From Polytrichum commune (Eukaryota > Streptophyta > Polytrichopsida > Polytrichales > Polytrichaceae): DNA of 64,000 nucleotides. This document shows, in pieces, positions 35,355 through 46,689 of the stretch. A program made the translations under genes and the position numbers. The stretch covers positions 41,664,001 through 41,728,000 of the forward strand of contig OX485806.1 of NCBI GenBank assembly GCA_950295325.1, written 5' to 3'. Each line of letters begins with the position of its first letter. The first letter of the stretch is position 1. Below the pieces are notes generated by a model. That model saw nothing but the letters and a program-made list of their open reading frames with translations, was not told the DNA's origin and did not search any database.

Positions 35355-35592
35355 TAAAGATTGGACTTCCTTGAATGGAAATCCACATCTAAGCATTGGT
35401 TACCTATCAATGGGAAAGTCCTGAATGCAAGTGTAGGAGGGTTGGTCCTCCTGATATGAACAAAGAGGTTCGCGGTATGGGGAGCTAACCATTAGCATGA
35501 CATAATGCGAAGGATTAGCTCTCATGACCCTAGCTAAAATTGAAAAATGACCAAGTTATTAAAGGGAGCTAGGGAAGGGTGTTTTGGTGTCA
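35355..35592 (+). mobile_element. Truncated 3' portion of a chromovirus-family LTR
   Basis: Immediately right of the MITE, AAGATTGGACTTCCTTGAATG and later GGAGGGTTGGT...TCCTGATATGAAC and GCTAACCATTAGCATGACAT follow the last quarter of the LTR in plus orientation, ending near GGGAGCTAGGGAAGGG. The 5' three quarters are absent upstream of the MITE, so the LTR is truncated at the MITE edge. Confidence 0.75.
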
Positions 35593-35624
35593 AAATTTCT
35601 TGAACCAAGACCTTAATGTAAACC

Positions 35625-36245
35625 ACTCTAAAGCAAACACACCCAATTTTAACACCTAATATCACTTAGTAAGCCCTAAATGTTTGCATGTGGTACATAG
35701 TGTTAGGTTTATTTATACCGTTTAACCCTAGAATCAAAGCAATAAGATTGCTTCAAGTTATCAAGACATTGGTGGCAACCAACATGTTGGTACAATTAGG
35801 GCACGCCCAAAACTAACATTTATGTATCACTTTCATATATGATGTAATTGAAGCTACCAAATGTATGATCGTACATATTATTGGGTTACGAATGTATTTT
35901 GGTTCTAACCCACCATTGAACCAAATTGGGGGGACATGTAATTGCTCAAGCTATTAAAACGTAGACAATAAATATGTTGACACAATAAAATATGTAGGGA
36001 CACCCAAAACCAAAGAATATATTTTAATTTTTACATTGTAAAATCCCAAATGTATCATTGCAAGAAAAACCCATCAAACTATCAAAGACAGTGTTGACAA
36101 CCAACATGATGGCACAATAAAATAAGCACATCCAAACCTCCATTATGTATCAATTCCACACATTGACTAATAGAATATCCAAGTGTGTGCATGTGGTACA
36201 TAGTACCGGTTCAAGTTTAAGGTATACAAATGTTATAGCCATTTT
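35625..36245. repeat. Degenerate tandem repeat, two to three units of about 200-300 bp
   Basis: Words CATGTGGTACATAGT, CAACCAACATGNTGG, CCCAAATGTAT and TATGTATCA recur in the same order at about 35,640-35,880, in part at 35,930-36,050, and at 36,050-36,245. The copies are too diverged to place exact edges. Confidence 0.5.
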
Positions 36246-36287
36246 TCCATTTTCATTCTACAAATCCCATTGTGAATCCCCAAACTG

Positions 36288-39200
36288 GTCCACCACTCTA
36301 CGGGGTGACTTTTAGTTAGGAGTTTAGAATTAAAAGTTAGAATTACTAGTTCATTTAGCATTTAGCCTTAAAAAAGCGAGGGCGAATCACCGAGGACTTT
36401 TGGTCTTCATCCATGAAAGAACAAAATACTAATTAAGGTTGGGTTAATCAAAATGAAAACTAACTAATCTTAGAAATTAGCTAAGTTAGAAAAAATTGCT
36501 AACTAAGTTAAAAACTAGCTCAGTGGGAAGAAATGCTAGATCTTACAACAAACTAGCTAAGATGTCAAGTTAGTAGAGTCTAGTTAAGCAAGGATAAATT
36601 TATTAGTTAGTGTGGGCCACACAACACAAGTGGAGGTGCTCGGCGTATGATGGAAAAATTGACGTGAAGAATTTTTAAAGTAAAATTGATGTGTTGTTAA
36701 ATTTACTATCTTGAATCAAACACTTATCAATTTTCTTATGTAAAGTTCTTTTCTAGCTATTCATAGTCATTTTCCATTTGTGATTTGATTAAAGGAGCAA
36801 CGAATAATGAATTTCCAAAGCTAAAATAAAAAGTAAGATGCTCATTCGGGCAACGGTTGTTAAATCAGACTTGTTGGCTTAAGAAAAACTTCAATTTTTA
36901 ATAAAATATTTTCTTCTAAATAGGGATTTTATTTGATTTTTTAGGGTCATTTAAAATATGTGATTTAATTAAGCAATGAATTAGATTTGAATTTCTAAAG
37001 ATTGGATATAAATTACCGTATGTAAAATCAATATTGCCGTGTTGAGGTGGATGTGCGGACCTAGTTCATATTTTTTTTCCCTTATAAGCAATTCCATGTT
37101 CTTTTTATATTTGTATTTCATGATTAATTTGATTGAGATATGAATTAAAAAGGTTTATTTTTGCCAAGTTTTCTTGTTAAATTTCCAAAGGTGTATGGTA
37201 AATTCCAATTGAAGTAATAATGAATTAATTATGGATTCTTGAAGTTGGAGGTTAGATATATTGAGATGGAAGAATTGGTTGAATAAACATTATGCTTCCA
37301 AACCTCACATATTTTGCAAATTTTATTTGGTTGGAGTGAATTTTAGGTCTCTAAAAACCTAATGATATGTATTAGTGAATAAATTATGATTAAGCCAAAA
37401 TTATAGTGTATGAAAATGATGTTCAAGCCATTGAATAACCTAGAGTTCCAACTAAATTAGCTAAAAATAAAATATAAAGTCAACTTTTGGGAACTGAATC
37501 CAGAACTGGGAGCGTCCGTTGAAGGGTCGAGGGATTTTCTTAAAGCACATTTTAAGGATTGAAAGTAGGACAATGAGGTAGCGCCTTGGCCTACATCAAG
37601 CCCAAACTGAACCAAAAACACTCAGATAAACCACTTAACTCTAGCCTTCAATTTAGGATTGGAGGGAGCATGGTCAATGTGTGCATTTCTAAATCCACTT
37701 ACCTGTGCCGTAAGTTAAAGTGGTTCAACGACTTGCACGTTAAAGGGGGTACCAAACGATATTTTTTTTCAGGGCCCTTTGGTATATTTTGTGGTAGTAG
37801 TTTTGATTATAAGAAAATTTTCAAATGTGGTTGTCAGCCCTGAACCCCCATCCTTATTGCGTCCTAGTCTGGGTGAAGGCCAAGGCTAACATGTATCCAA
37901 CTTGTGTGTGTGATCTAGCCTATTTGATTCACACTATCTTCCCAATGCAATCATTCATAAATCTTAAGCTTTTTATTTAGAAATCACAAGGTACTCAGTG
38001 TTTAAAAACACTTTCACACCTTGTGACCATTGCAACACTACACTTCTTGCCAAAGTCAATACGATATGATGGTTGGACCATCTTACCTCCCCTTGCTCCC
38101 CTAATGCCACTCAACTAACCTAACCCAATTAATTTAATTGATTAATCTAAGTTTCACACTAATCTCAGCTACCCCTTAATGAGCACTCTCCACCCACTAG
38201 TAATTAACCCTTAAGCCCTCGGTCTGAGATCAATTAGCCATCTTCAGTCAGCTCCGGCTGCCTCGGAATTCGCGTTGTTCACCATAAATCCAAGCCCATC
38301 ATCGCCCGTCGCTAGCCCGTCAGCGGGATGAGAGTCGCTCGGCTGAGTAGGCAGCTTCCACGCCGCTCCTTGTTCTACTGCGCTAGTCCTTCGGTCATGA
38401 ACCAGCAGCCTGAAGGCTTACGCACCGAAGTTGGAACCCTTTCTTGGCCCCTGCATGCTCCTTGTAGCATTGAGGTTTTTGTGATTGCTCACACCTTCAA
38501 CCTCCACTCATCCCGAAGCTTTTCCCATTCCTGCACTCATTCCCCCTCTTCCTGCCAAAAATGCCATGTTAATCTATTACCCTTCTCTTATGTTTTTAAC
38601 TCTGCCTGAATTCTCCTAATGTAAGAGATCACTTATTCCAGATCAACCCATTCTAAATCCCAGCGCCCAATCTATGTGGTTTCAATCAACATGACACTCG
38701 TTCATGGCCAATGCCACCGAAAGTCGCCACCTCACACAAGTCTATCTTTCCTGATGTCATTCGAATTCATTTGTGTGAGTGATCAAAATTTCCCAGCCAG
38801 GTTACCCAGCTGCTGAACCTTGCAAATCCAATCAGGGTAGAAACCTCAGTGAAGCTCAGCATAGCAATGTCGTGCCTTCGGTAGACCACAGTCGTTCTCC
38901 TTCCTGCCTCTGGCGATGTCCACCCTTTTTCCTGATCCTAGCTCTTCTTGGTTTCACCTCGGCAGCCTGGCCTCAAGCGCTTGACTACTTACCCAGCCCT
39001 TCCCTCAATGCATTTTCCTCGATGAACCATCAAGACTTGCAGCCTCGGCCGCTTGCCCAACCCTTCAGGTACACCGCCCCTGTTACCAGCAAACCCCCCG
39101 TACCGAGAGAGAGAGAGAGAGAGCAGGCTTCGGCTGCAGGCCTAACCGTCGTCACTTCTTTGGATCCGAATTCTTCTAGGTCACAGTAGATGGTGCCCTG

Positions 39201-39466
39201 AATGAAAACTACTTTGTCCTAACTCAAACACTTAAAACCTTGCCTTCTAACTAATATTTGTTTCCCAAGCCCAACTAACTAACTCAAAATAATCCTAACA
39301 CCTTTCACAAACATAAATTCACTGCCTAACATTCGTAACTTAATTCTAATTCCACTCAACACTAACACTATTTTTATGTTTTGAATGTTTTAACAATAAC
39401 ATCAAATGCAACTATAGGTAAATTCTAAGCATAAAACAAATGTGAGCACCCATTTTGGGCTCATAT
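36288..39466 (+). mobile_element. Long LTR-like block of a Tat/Athila-like Ty3/gypsy family
   Basis: It begins TGGTCCACCACTCTACGGGG. Its first 1.5 kb is the inverted counterpart of 51,280-53,270: shared landmarks are GACTTTTAGTTAG, TTCATTTAGCATTTAGCC, GCCTACATCAAGCCCAAA and GGTATATTTTGTGGTAGTA. It ends TTTTGGGCTCATA, like the end of the insertion at 4.7 kb. An open frame at 38,779-39,189 (with a GA microsatellite near 39,105) and others inside it are not recognisable proteins. Long LTRs fit the Tat/Athila lineage suggested by the adjacent pol. Orientation conflicts with that pol (see findings). Confidence 0.5.
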
Positions 39467-39468
39467 AA

Positions 39469-39487
39469 TTGGCGACCATCAGGGGAT
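39469..39487 (+). promoter_or_regulatory. Candidate tRNA primer-binding site
   Basis: TTGGCGACCATCAGGGGA directly follows the LTR-like end. It resembles the TTGGCGAC/GCC...GGGGA primer-binding sites of Tat/Ogre-type plant elements. It reads on the plus strand, opposite to the pol genes that follow, so it could also be coincidence. Confidence 0.35.
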
Positions 39488-39526
39488 GGATCCTGAATGT
39501 CTTGCTTGAAGGCAAGTGTCACCTTA

Positions 39527-40791
39527 TGCCCTGTACTCCTTGCACATACTGCCCGCCGTTCGTGTCGGGAAGTTTTCGCCATTTAACATCTCCAATGCAT
39601 GGAATTGTTGGGAAACACCTCCCGAACAAGATAAGGCCCCAACCAACATGCATCAAACTTACCGGGGAAGTCAAGCTTCCGAGCATCCTGAATCATCACC
39701 ATCATACCTGGCCTTAATGTTTTTTTCTTGTATCGTTTGTCGAAGGTGATCTTTCTTCGGCGTTGAATGGCCTCGATATGCTGAGCCGCTCTTCTTCTCC
39801 CCTCATCGAGTTCCTCTAAGGTTGTCAATCGATTCCTCAAGGACTGACTATCTGTGAGACGCGATTGCATCGCAACCCGTAGTGACTCTACCTCAAATTC
39901 GATAGGTAGTGTTGCCTCCAATCCATATACCAACGAGAATGGAGTTGCTTGTGTTGTCACCTTGAAGGTTGTGCGATACGCCCACAATGCCGTTGTTAAC
40001 TTGACGTCCCAATTCCTCTTCGAATCTAACACTGTTTTGCGAAGGATGCTCACCAATGTCCCGTTAACACGCTCCGTTTAACCATTGGTATGTGGATGAT
40101 AGGGTATTGTTTTCCTATGGTCAATCTTGAACCTAGCTGTTAAGTCTTAAAACATTTCATTCAAGAAGTGTGTACCCCTGTCGCTGACCAAGATCTTTGG
40201 ACATCCAAACCTTGAGATAATGTGTTCATACATAAATGTGGCGGCATTGGCGGCCGTGTTGGTCTTCACCGCCTTGGCTTCCGCCCACTTAGTTAAGTAC
40301 TCGGTGGCGACTATAATGTAAGCCATGCCCTTTGGGGAATGGAGATGAACCTCACCAACATAATCAATTCTCCACTTCTCAAAGGGAACTAGAGGTAAAG
40401 ATATGTGAAGAGGCATCTCCATTCGGAGATCATTCCTTGTATATATTTGGCAAGCATCGCACTTTCTGACATACTCCTTAGCATCCTTCAACAGGTCAGG
40501 CCAAAAGTAACATGTTTTATCTACCTTTTGCCCAGTGAGCAATCCTGAGAAATGCCCACCACACACACTATCATGACAAGCTGCCAATATCGAGGGGGCC
40601 TCGACTTCCAACACACATCGTCGTAAGATCCCATCCATTTCCCTCCTAAATAGCCTATGGCCTATGACTGTGTAATGCCGACTATTCACTCTAACATTTC
40701 TCTTCTCTTCTTTTATCCTATCTCCAGTCAATTGCTGAGTAGTGAGAAACTCTACAATGCCCGAATACCAATCTGCCCTAGCCGTGACCAA
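39527..40791 (-). pseudogene. Ty3/gypsy integrase (Tat/Athila-like), broken
   Basis: Minus-strand pieces carry an integrase in order: the H-H-C-C zinc region (CHDSVCGGH ... KCDAC), the catalytic core with KWRIDYVG (first Asp) and VSDRGTHF (second Asp), and, across a TAA near 40,080, TERVN with the catalytic Glu. A C-terminal part containing ALWAYRTTFK and DKRYKKK follows. The TAA replaces the Gln usually found before TERVN. Integrase inserts the cDNA into the host genome. WRIDYVG and TEYLTKWAEAKAV are typical of the Tat/Athila side of Ty3/gypsy. Reading frames are interrupted at least twice, so it is inactive. Confidence 0.85.
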
Positions 40792-41438
40792 AAAAGGTTG
40801 TCGTCCCTCAAACTGTCATCCACTGGACTGTCCCCCACCTCATCAGACAATCTTGACAAATGGTTAGCTTGCAGGTGCATAAGACCAAGTTTATATTCAA
40901 CCATGTAGTCGAACTCTTCCAATAGTAGCACCCATCTAGCCAACCTACCACTCAACTCCGCCTTGTTGACCACAAACTTGATCGCCATGTGGTTGACAAA
41001 GAAAATCACTGGATTACACATAAGGTAATGGCAAAATTTCTTGACCGAGAAGACCATGGCTAATCACTCCCTCTCCGTGGTAAAATCGTTTCTCTCGGCC
41101 GGTATCAACTATCAACTCGCATAAGCCACAGGTTGATCTTTTTTTTTTTCTCCTATCGCTTGATATGATGCACTACCTACAGCTACTGAGCTAACATCAC
41201 AAAACACATGAAAAGGTTTTCCCCAGTCCGGTGGCACCAACACCGGATAGGTGCTCAACTTGTTCTTCAATTCCTCAAATGACGTTTGGCAAGCCTCTGT
41301 CCATTCAAACCTACAATCCTTCCTAAGCAACTGAGTAATGGGAACAACTATCTTAGAAAAATTAGGAATCAACTCTATATACCAACCCACATGTCCTAAC
41401 AACTTGGCTATACCCTTAGCGTTCGTGGGAGTAGGCAA
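40752..41438 (-). pseudogene. Ty3/gypsy reverse transcriptase C-terminus and RNase H, broken
   Basis: Pieces read LLGHVGWYIELIPNFSKI (connection region), then FEWTEACQTSFEELKNKL and FHVFCDVSSVAVGSA (start of RNase H, with the first Asp as C-D-V-S-S). Across stops around 41,060-41,110, RLARWVLLLEEFDYMVEYKLG...ANHLSRL closes RNase H. It lies between the RT and integrase pieces in the standard Ty3/gypsy order. A T10 run near 41,140 and premature stops break it. Confidence 0.8.
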
Positions 41439-41618
41439 TCCATCAATTACCGTGATCTTGTCGGGATCCGGTTCTCTCTATTTCTCACTCACTATATAAC
41501 CCAATGGGACTCCCTTGTGAACACCCAAGAATGTCTTATCCGGGTTCAATGCCAGCCGCATCTGTCTACACCTAACCAAAGCCTCTCGCACACATCCTAT
41601 ATGTTGACTAGAATTGGA

Positions 41619-42108
41619 CTAAGTGCTAAAATCATCGGTGAAGACTGTCATGGATTTGTATAACAAGTCGGTGAAGATGTACATGACGAGCCTCTGAAAC
41701 GTGGCCGGAGCGTTATACAAACCAAATGGCATGACCACCCATACAAACGTGCCCCACGGAGTAGTAAAAGCCGTTTTGTAAACATTTTGTAATACTATAG
41801 CGATTTGGTTATAACCCGCATAACCATCCATGAATGTATAGCGAGTATGGCCTCCTACCTCCTCTAAAAGGAGGGTGATGAATAGTAAAAGAAAAGTGAT
41901 TCTTTTGTATGCAAGTATTTAGTTTCCTATAATTCACACACACCTTCAACTTTCCATTCGTTTTCTTCACCAAGACCATCGGAGAGACCCAATCCGTAAT
42001 CTCCACCGGCTTAATAAACCCGGCCTTCAACAATCTCTCCAATTCCGCCTTAACCAATAATTGTAATTGTAAGTTCATCCTTTTTTTTTTGCCTAATTGG
42101 CCTAGCAC
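41619..42108 (-). pseudogene. Ty3/gypsy reverse transcriptase core, broken
   Basis: On the minus strand, ELERLLKAGFIKPV...WVSPMVLVKKTNGKLKVCVNYR is the N-terminal palm/fingers region. After a frameshift near 41,830-41,880, MDGYAGYNQI and the conserved MPFGLYNAPATFQRL follow, then the active-site box V-F-T-D-D-F at about 41,630-41,645. The two adjacent Asp residues are present. Transcribes element RNA into cDNA in intact relatives. At least one frameshift and stop inactivate this copy. Confidence 0.88.
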
Positions 42109-42868
42109 CCGGAATCAAGGGAATGCGATGTTCCACCATCTCTCTAGGAATTTCTTTAAGCTCATCATATGACCAAACAAAGGTATCACTAAATTCGTCC
42201 ACCAACTCGCTATACTCTTTGATTTTCTTCTCGTCCAACTTGGACCCCATTCTCATTTGTCTAACCTTCCCATTCCATGTTGTAACATCCACATACCTCC
42301 AATCCGCCTCCAATACATGACTTTGTTCATCTTTATTCCTATACCAATCCGGTGGAACTTTAGGATAATCCTTGACATCATGTCCAACCATTATCCCCGT
42401 CTATGTAGTCTTGAAGTGCAGTGGCTCCTCCAACCTCTCAACTTCCATAATAGCCTCCTCGTCCTGAGTGCCATCCACACGTACTAAACTAACGTCACTC
42501 TCTTCCATACCATCTACACAAGGTGCCAATCCCCCTAAAATCCACTCCTCCTCGGTGAGTACCTCACATGGTTCCAACAAAGAATATTTTTCACCCCTAA
42601 AACTAATAATCTCATCGTTCAAATATGCATGGTGAGACGTCACCATTACATCAAACTCCGACTCCGGATAATCCCCCAACCATTGTGCATACTCCCCATC
42701 ATCCCCATAATGATAGAAACTAGGACCTAAACCATTCGATCCTGAATTTATGACTTTTCCATGACCACCCGAGTGGACCACTCCTACCAATGCCTTGTCA
42801 TCCTTGTCGTCACTCTGTCATCAAATTCATCATCCGAGGATGAGGAGATCTCCTTTCTCAACCAACCA
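42050..42868 (-). pseudogene. Ty3/gypsy linker between protease and reverse transcriptase
   Basis: Frames at 42,790-42,401 and 42,391-42,050 encode acidic, unstructured sequence and then FSDTFVWSYDELKEIPREMVEHRI, the conserved lead-in to reverse transcriptase in this lineage. The segment stops at the edge of the nested LTR and continues at 49,985 on the other side. Confidence 0.7.
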
Positions 42869-42873
42869 CCTAA
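42869..42873 (+). repeat. Target-site duplication CCTAA, left copy
   Basis: CCTAA directly precedes the 5' LTR and is repeated directly after the 3' LTR at 49,985-49,989. A 5 bp duplication is the rule for Ty3/gypsy integration, and a perfect one implies no later rearrangement of the ends. Confidence 0.95.
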
Positions 42874-43865
42874 TGTCGCGCACCTCTCCATGAGGAGTGC
42901 CCGAAACACCATGGGCACAAGGGGGACCCCGGAGTGACACCCGGGACTTGTGGCGCCGTTGGTGAGAGGGCCCAAGTGATCCTAGTGTGGGTGAGGGCCC
43001 CGGGCGTTGGGAACGCCTCCCACCCACGAAGACTAGGAGGCACAAGGGTAAGGCCATGAGCTATGCGTAGCTCATGGCGTGGTGATTCTAGAATGCTCAA
43101 GAACACCTCAATCGGAGGTGTGAGCTAGGAGTTATGGCCATTTGAGTGGGGCGCTGTCCCGGGACAGCGCCCTGGTACAGCAGTGCCTGGGAGGGATTCC
43201 CGGGACTGCCAAGGTTCAAACAGGCATAACTTCCCCAAGACTTGCTCGAATGGAGCAAGTGAGGAGTCCATCGGCATCTACGTGAAGCGTAGATGAGGAT
43301 GGAGTGGCTGGTTGTTATGATCAGACATCATACAAGGAAGTTATGATGGTCTGAAGCTGCTGGGGGGTTCTAGGCCCAGCAGCTAAAGGAAATTGTCCAC
43401 TTGGCCCCAACTCTTGGTAGGGAGACAAGAGGTTGGTTGACGGTGGGGTAGGGGCCCCGCGTAGAGTCCTAGAGGCTTATATGGGTGAGGTGGTGTGGCC
43501 TCACCCACCCGAGGCCGAACGGCACGGCCTCCATAGGCATTGGCCTAATGTGAGGCCATAGTTGCCTAGTATGGTTCGGGTTGTTGTAGTGTTGCTCCGG
43601 CAACGCGATGATCAACATAAGATTGGACTTCCATGAATGGAAGTCCACATCTAAGGATTGGTTACCGATTAAAGGGGTTGGTTAGCGATTAAGGGGTGAG
43701 TCCCGAAAGCAAAGTAGGAGGGTTGGTTCCCTCCTATGAACTATTGGTCCGGGGTAAGAGGAGCTATCCATTAGCATGGCGGAATGCGAATGGTTAGCGC
43801 TCGTAACCTTTGGTAGAAATGAAAATTGGCAAGATTGTCAAGGGGGGCTAGCAAGGGTTGCGACA
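42874..43865 (+). mobile_element. 5' LTR of the young chromovirus-like element, 992 bp
   Basis: It starts TGTCGCGCACC and ends GGTTGCGACA, giving TG...CA ends within a short inverted repeat (TGTCGC/GCGACA). It appears identical base for base, by eye, to 48,993-49,984. CTTATATGGG near 43,478 is a candidate TATA region. A short internal duplication (ATTAAAGGGGTTGGTTAGCGATTAAGGGGTG) lies near 43,670. Open frames on its minus strand are not genes. Confidence 0.97.
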
Positions 43866-43867
43866 CG

Positions 43868-43880
43868 TGGTATCAGAGCA
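43868..43880 (+). promoter_or_regulatory. Primer-binding site complementary to initiator tRNA-Met
   Basis: TGGTATCAGAGCA starts two bases after the 5' LTR. TGGTATCAGAGC is the classic plant retrotransposon primer-binding site for the 3' end of initiator methionine tRNA. This fixes the element's orientation as plus. Confidence 0.95.
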
Positions 43881-44539
43881 GGGTTCCAAGTTTTGAGCTC
43901 GCACTTTGAGGGAAACATGGGTATCAAAAATGCGGGTTATGATGGTGAGCCCGGGGTTTCCAAAAGGTTGTGAGGCTCAAATTGGAACAAGGATCATGTG
44001 CAAGTGGAATTTGACCATACCATTGGTTCAAATGACAATGGTGGGCATGAGGGTGGATTTGGTAAGGAAAATGGAGGAGTGCTTTGAAAAGGGCTCCCGC
44101 AAACCTCAAAAAACATTTGGGGCCTAGAATACCGAAAGCACCCAAAACCTTGGAGGGCATTAATGTTGGATTGAAATTCCAATTCGAAATGCTTGGAAGG
44201 TATTGATGTTGGAATGAATTTAGTGCTAATGAGGCACCCGGGGCCTCTTAAGGCCTATGTGCGCTATTCAAACGCACAAATGAAGGATACACCTAAAACG
44301 GACGAGCTTTCTAAGAAATGCATCCTTTTAGGTGGGGTTTTAAAAGCGGGTGGTGGATGCCTTGTTTAAGTCCCCAAGGCTTCTTGAGGACACGGTGGGG
44401 ACCATCAAGTTTGCAAGAGCATTGAAGCCAATGGTCCCAAAGAGAAGTTCGGCGGCGCATCACCACAAGTGGCTTTAGCCAAAGTAGGTCCCAAAGAAAT
44501 GAGTGCAAATTGTTTGGTCCATTTTACTTAGGCAAAACA

Positions 44540-44850
44540 TGTTGGTGCCGCGGACGGAATGTTGAAAGGTGGATTTATGCTTCCAAAGCAAATCATACTT
44601 GTGCCGCGGACGGAATGTTGGGAGGTGGGTTTGTCCTACCAAGGCAATTCATGTTCGTGCCGCGGACGGAGTGTGGGAAGGTGGCTTTGTGCTACCAAGG
44701 CAAAACATGTTTGTTTTGCGGACAAATTATTAGAAATTGGTTTTGTGGCACCAAACCAATTTGTCCCGCGGACGAAATGTTTAAAGTTGGCTTTGCGGAC
44801 CAAGCCAAGCCAAGTTGCCGAGGACCAAATGTTGGACGATGGCTTTGTGG
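44540..44850 (+). repeat. Tandem repeat in the gag-side region, about six units of 50-57 bp
   Basis: GTGCCGCGGACGGAATGTTG or variants recur near 44,546, 44,601, 44,658, 44,715, 44,764 and 44,815, spaced about 50-57 bases. Spacing is not always a multiple of three, so it is unlikely to be a maintained protein repeat. Confidence 0.8.
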
Positions 44851-45689
44851 CCAAGGCTAGTAGCCTTAAGCCGAGGCCAAGTATTTTGTACCTTGAGGCT
44901 CAAATGAATGGGAGGCTTGTCTCATGGTTGACAAAGAGTTAAGGCATTCTTTCATGACCCCAAAGCTCACAAGGGAGCTGGGGTTTGCCGATTGGTAGAG
45001 TGGTGAACCCCACCAAGGTGCGGTTTGGAAAGGGCGAACCGCATGAGACAAAGGAGGCCGCGATGCATGTAACCTTTCAATGTGGGACATTGGAATTTTA
45101 TCAAAATTTCACACCATGTGAAATAGATGAAATGCATGTCATTGTGAAGGTCGCCTTCTTTGAAACTCACATGATAGATGTGAGGTGCAAGCCGGTGTGC
45201 TTGCCGTGCATTATGATGTGTCATAATGGCAAAGAATTGAAGTTCAAATTGACAAGGACTCCTATGGTAGGAGGACCCAAGTTGAATTTGGTCTTAATGG
45301 ACCAAATGAAATATGGTAAATATAATGGTCGTGGTTCAATTGAAGCAACTCCAAGGAACTCATGGGGAGGCTAGGAAAGATGGGCCTCCCCCAAACCATA
45401 CTTGTGGGATGTTGGTGAGATACAAGGATGTATTCACCAATGTGTTGCTCAAAATGTTACCGCCAAGAAGTGAATTGCAACTTTGCTCAAGAAGAAATTG
45501 AGTTCTTGAGGCATGTGGTGACAAAGGAAGTTGGTGGACAAACATGAAGAATTTCAAGGCAATCCAAGAGGAGAATTGGTGCTTGACTCAAAAAAAAAAA
45601 AGCTTAGGTCATTGGTTGGCCTAGCCGACTACTACCACCACTTCATTCTAGATTTGTTTTAAGGTTGCTAGGGCCTTACTCGACTTATT

Positions 45690-46375
45690 GAGGAAATGGC
45701 TATTCCAAGAGTGGGATGAGCCTTGTCACCAAGCCCTTGGAAAGCTCAAGAGCAAGTTCCCTTCACAAGATGTGGTTAAATTTCCGGGTTTTCATAAGCA
45801 TTTTGAGGTGCACATGGAGACGAAGGACTTTATCATTGGCGGATGTTGATCCAAGATGGATGACCATTGCTTATGAGAGCATTAAGCTCCATGGTTGTCG
45901 AACCTTGTCCGGCTTGTGCAAGAAATGGCTATCCCAAGAGTGGGATGAGCCGTGCCACCAAGCCATTGAGGAGCTTAAGACGAAGTTTTCTTCGCCGCCC
46001 GTGCTCAAGTTCGCGGAGTTTGACATACCTTTTGAGGTGCATACGGGGGCGAGAGACTTTATTTGGCGGATGTGGATGTAAAAAAAAAAAGATGGCCATT
46101 GCATATGAGAGCATGAAGCTCGATGGTTGTCCCACCTTGTGCGACTTGTGGAAGAAATGGCTATCCCAAGAGTGGGATGATGTTTGTCACGAGTCTGTGG
46201 GGAGTTTAACACCAAGTTCTATTCGCCGCCCGTGCTCAAGTTCATGAAGTTTGACAAACCTTTTGAGGTGCATACGGGGGCGAGTAACTTTGCCAATGCC
46301 AATGATGGATTGTTAATGTAAGATAGATGGCCTTTGCATATGGGGGCTTGAGGCTCGATGGTTGTCAAAGAAGAC
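45690..46375 (+). repeat. Triplicated RT/RNase H segment, three units of about 230 bp
   Basis: AGAAATGGCTATCCCAAGAG followed by TGGGATGA recurs at about 45,691, 45,921 and 46,152. Each unit encodes the W-D-E-x-C-H-x-A-x-x-x-L-K lead-in to RNase H and, in the best copy, PPVLKFAEFDIPFEVHTGA. Stops and A runs (46,081) interrupt. Tandem copies of a domain edge are not expected in a functional polyprotein. Confidence 0.85.
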
Positions 46376-46689
46376 AACCAACTCATGATAAAGAACTTCT
46401 TTGCCGTAGTGCATTGCTTGAAGATGTGGCGACATTATTTGGGGTCGCACAAAGCAAAGGTCTACATGGACAATGTGTCCTAAAAGTATTTTAACGTATA
46501 CAAGCACAAGTGAGCGCCAAGTCATTGCGGTGGCATGATAGTCTGGCGCTTATGAAGGTGGATTTGGTCCACAAACCGGACCATGGAAATGTGGTGCCGG
46601 ATGCGCTAAGTAGACCGGATGAGTTCCAAGCAATGAGAACCATCCAAACCTTGTGGCTAATGTGTGCCGGCGAAGGAAACTTGTGATGC

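Noticed and set aside
38779-39189. 136-codon frame as a host gene
   Set aside because: It lies within the LTR-like block, contains a GA microsatellite and has no recognisable domain or splice context.
42830-43106. Minus-strand open frames inside the LTRs (also at about 48,778-49,225 and 59,749-60,120) giving GGRRSQRPGPSPTLG-like peptides
   Set aside because: They recur in every LTR copy simply because the LTR is repeated, run antisense to the element, and show no domain or codon constraint.
44985-45374. Intact 129-codon frame in the chromovirus as a functional protease
   Set aside because: It has protease-like context, but I see no D-[ST]-G active site and the frames on either side are broken.
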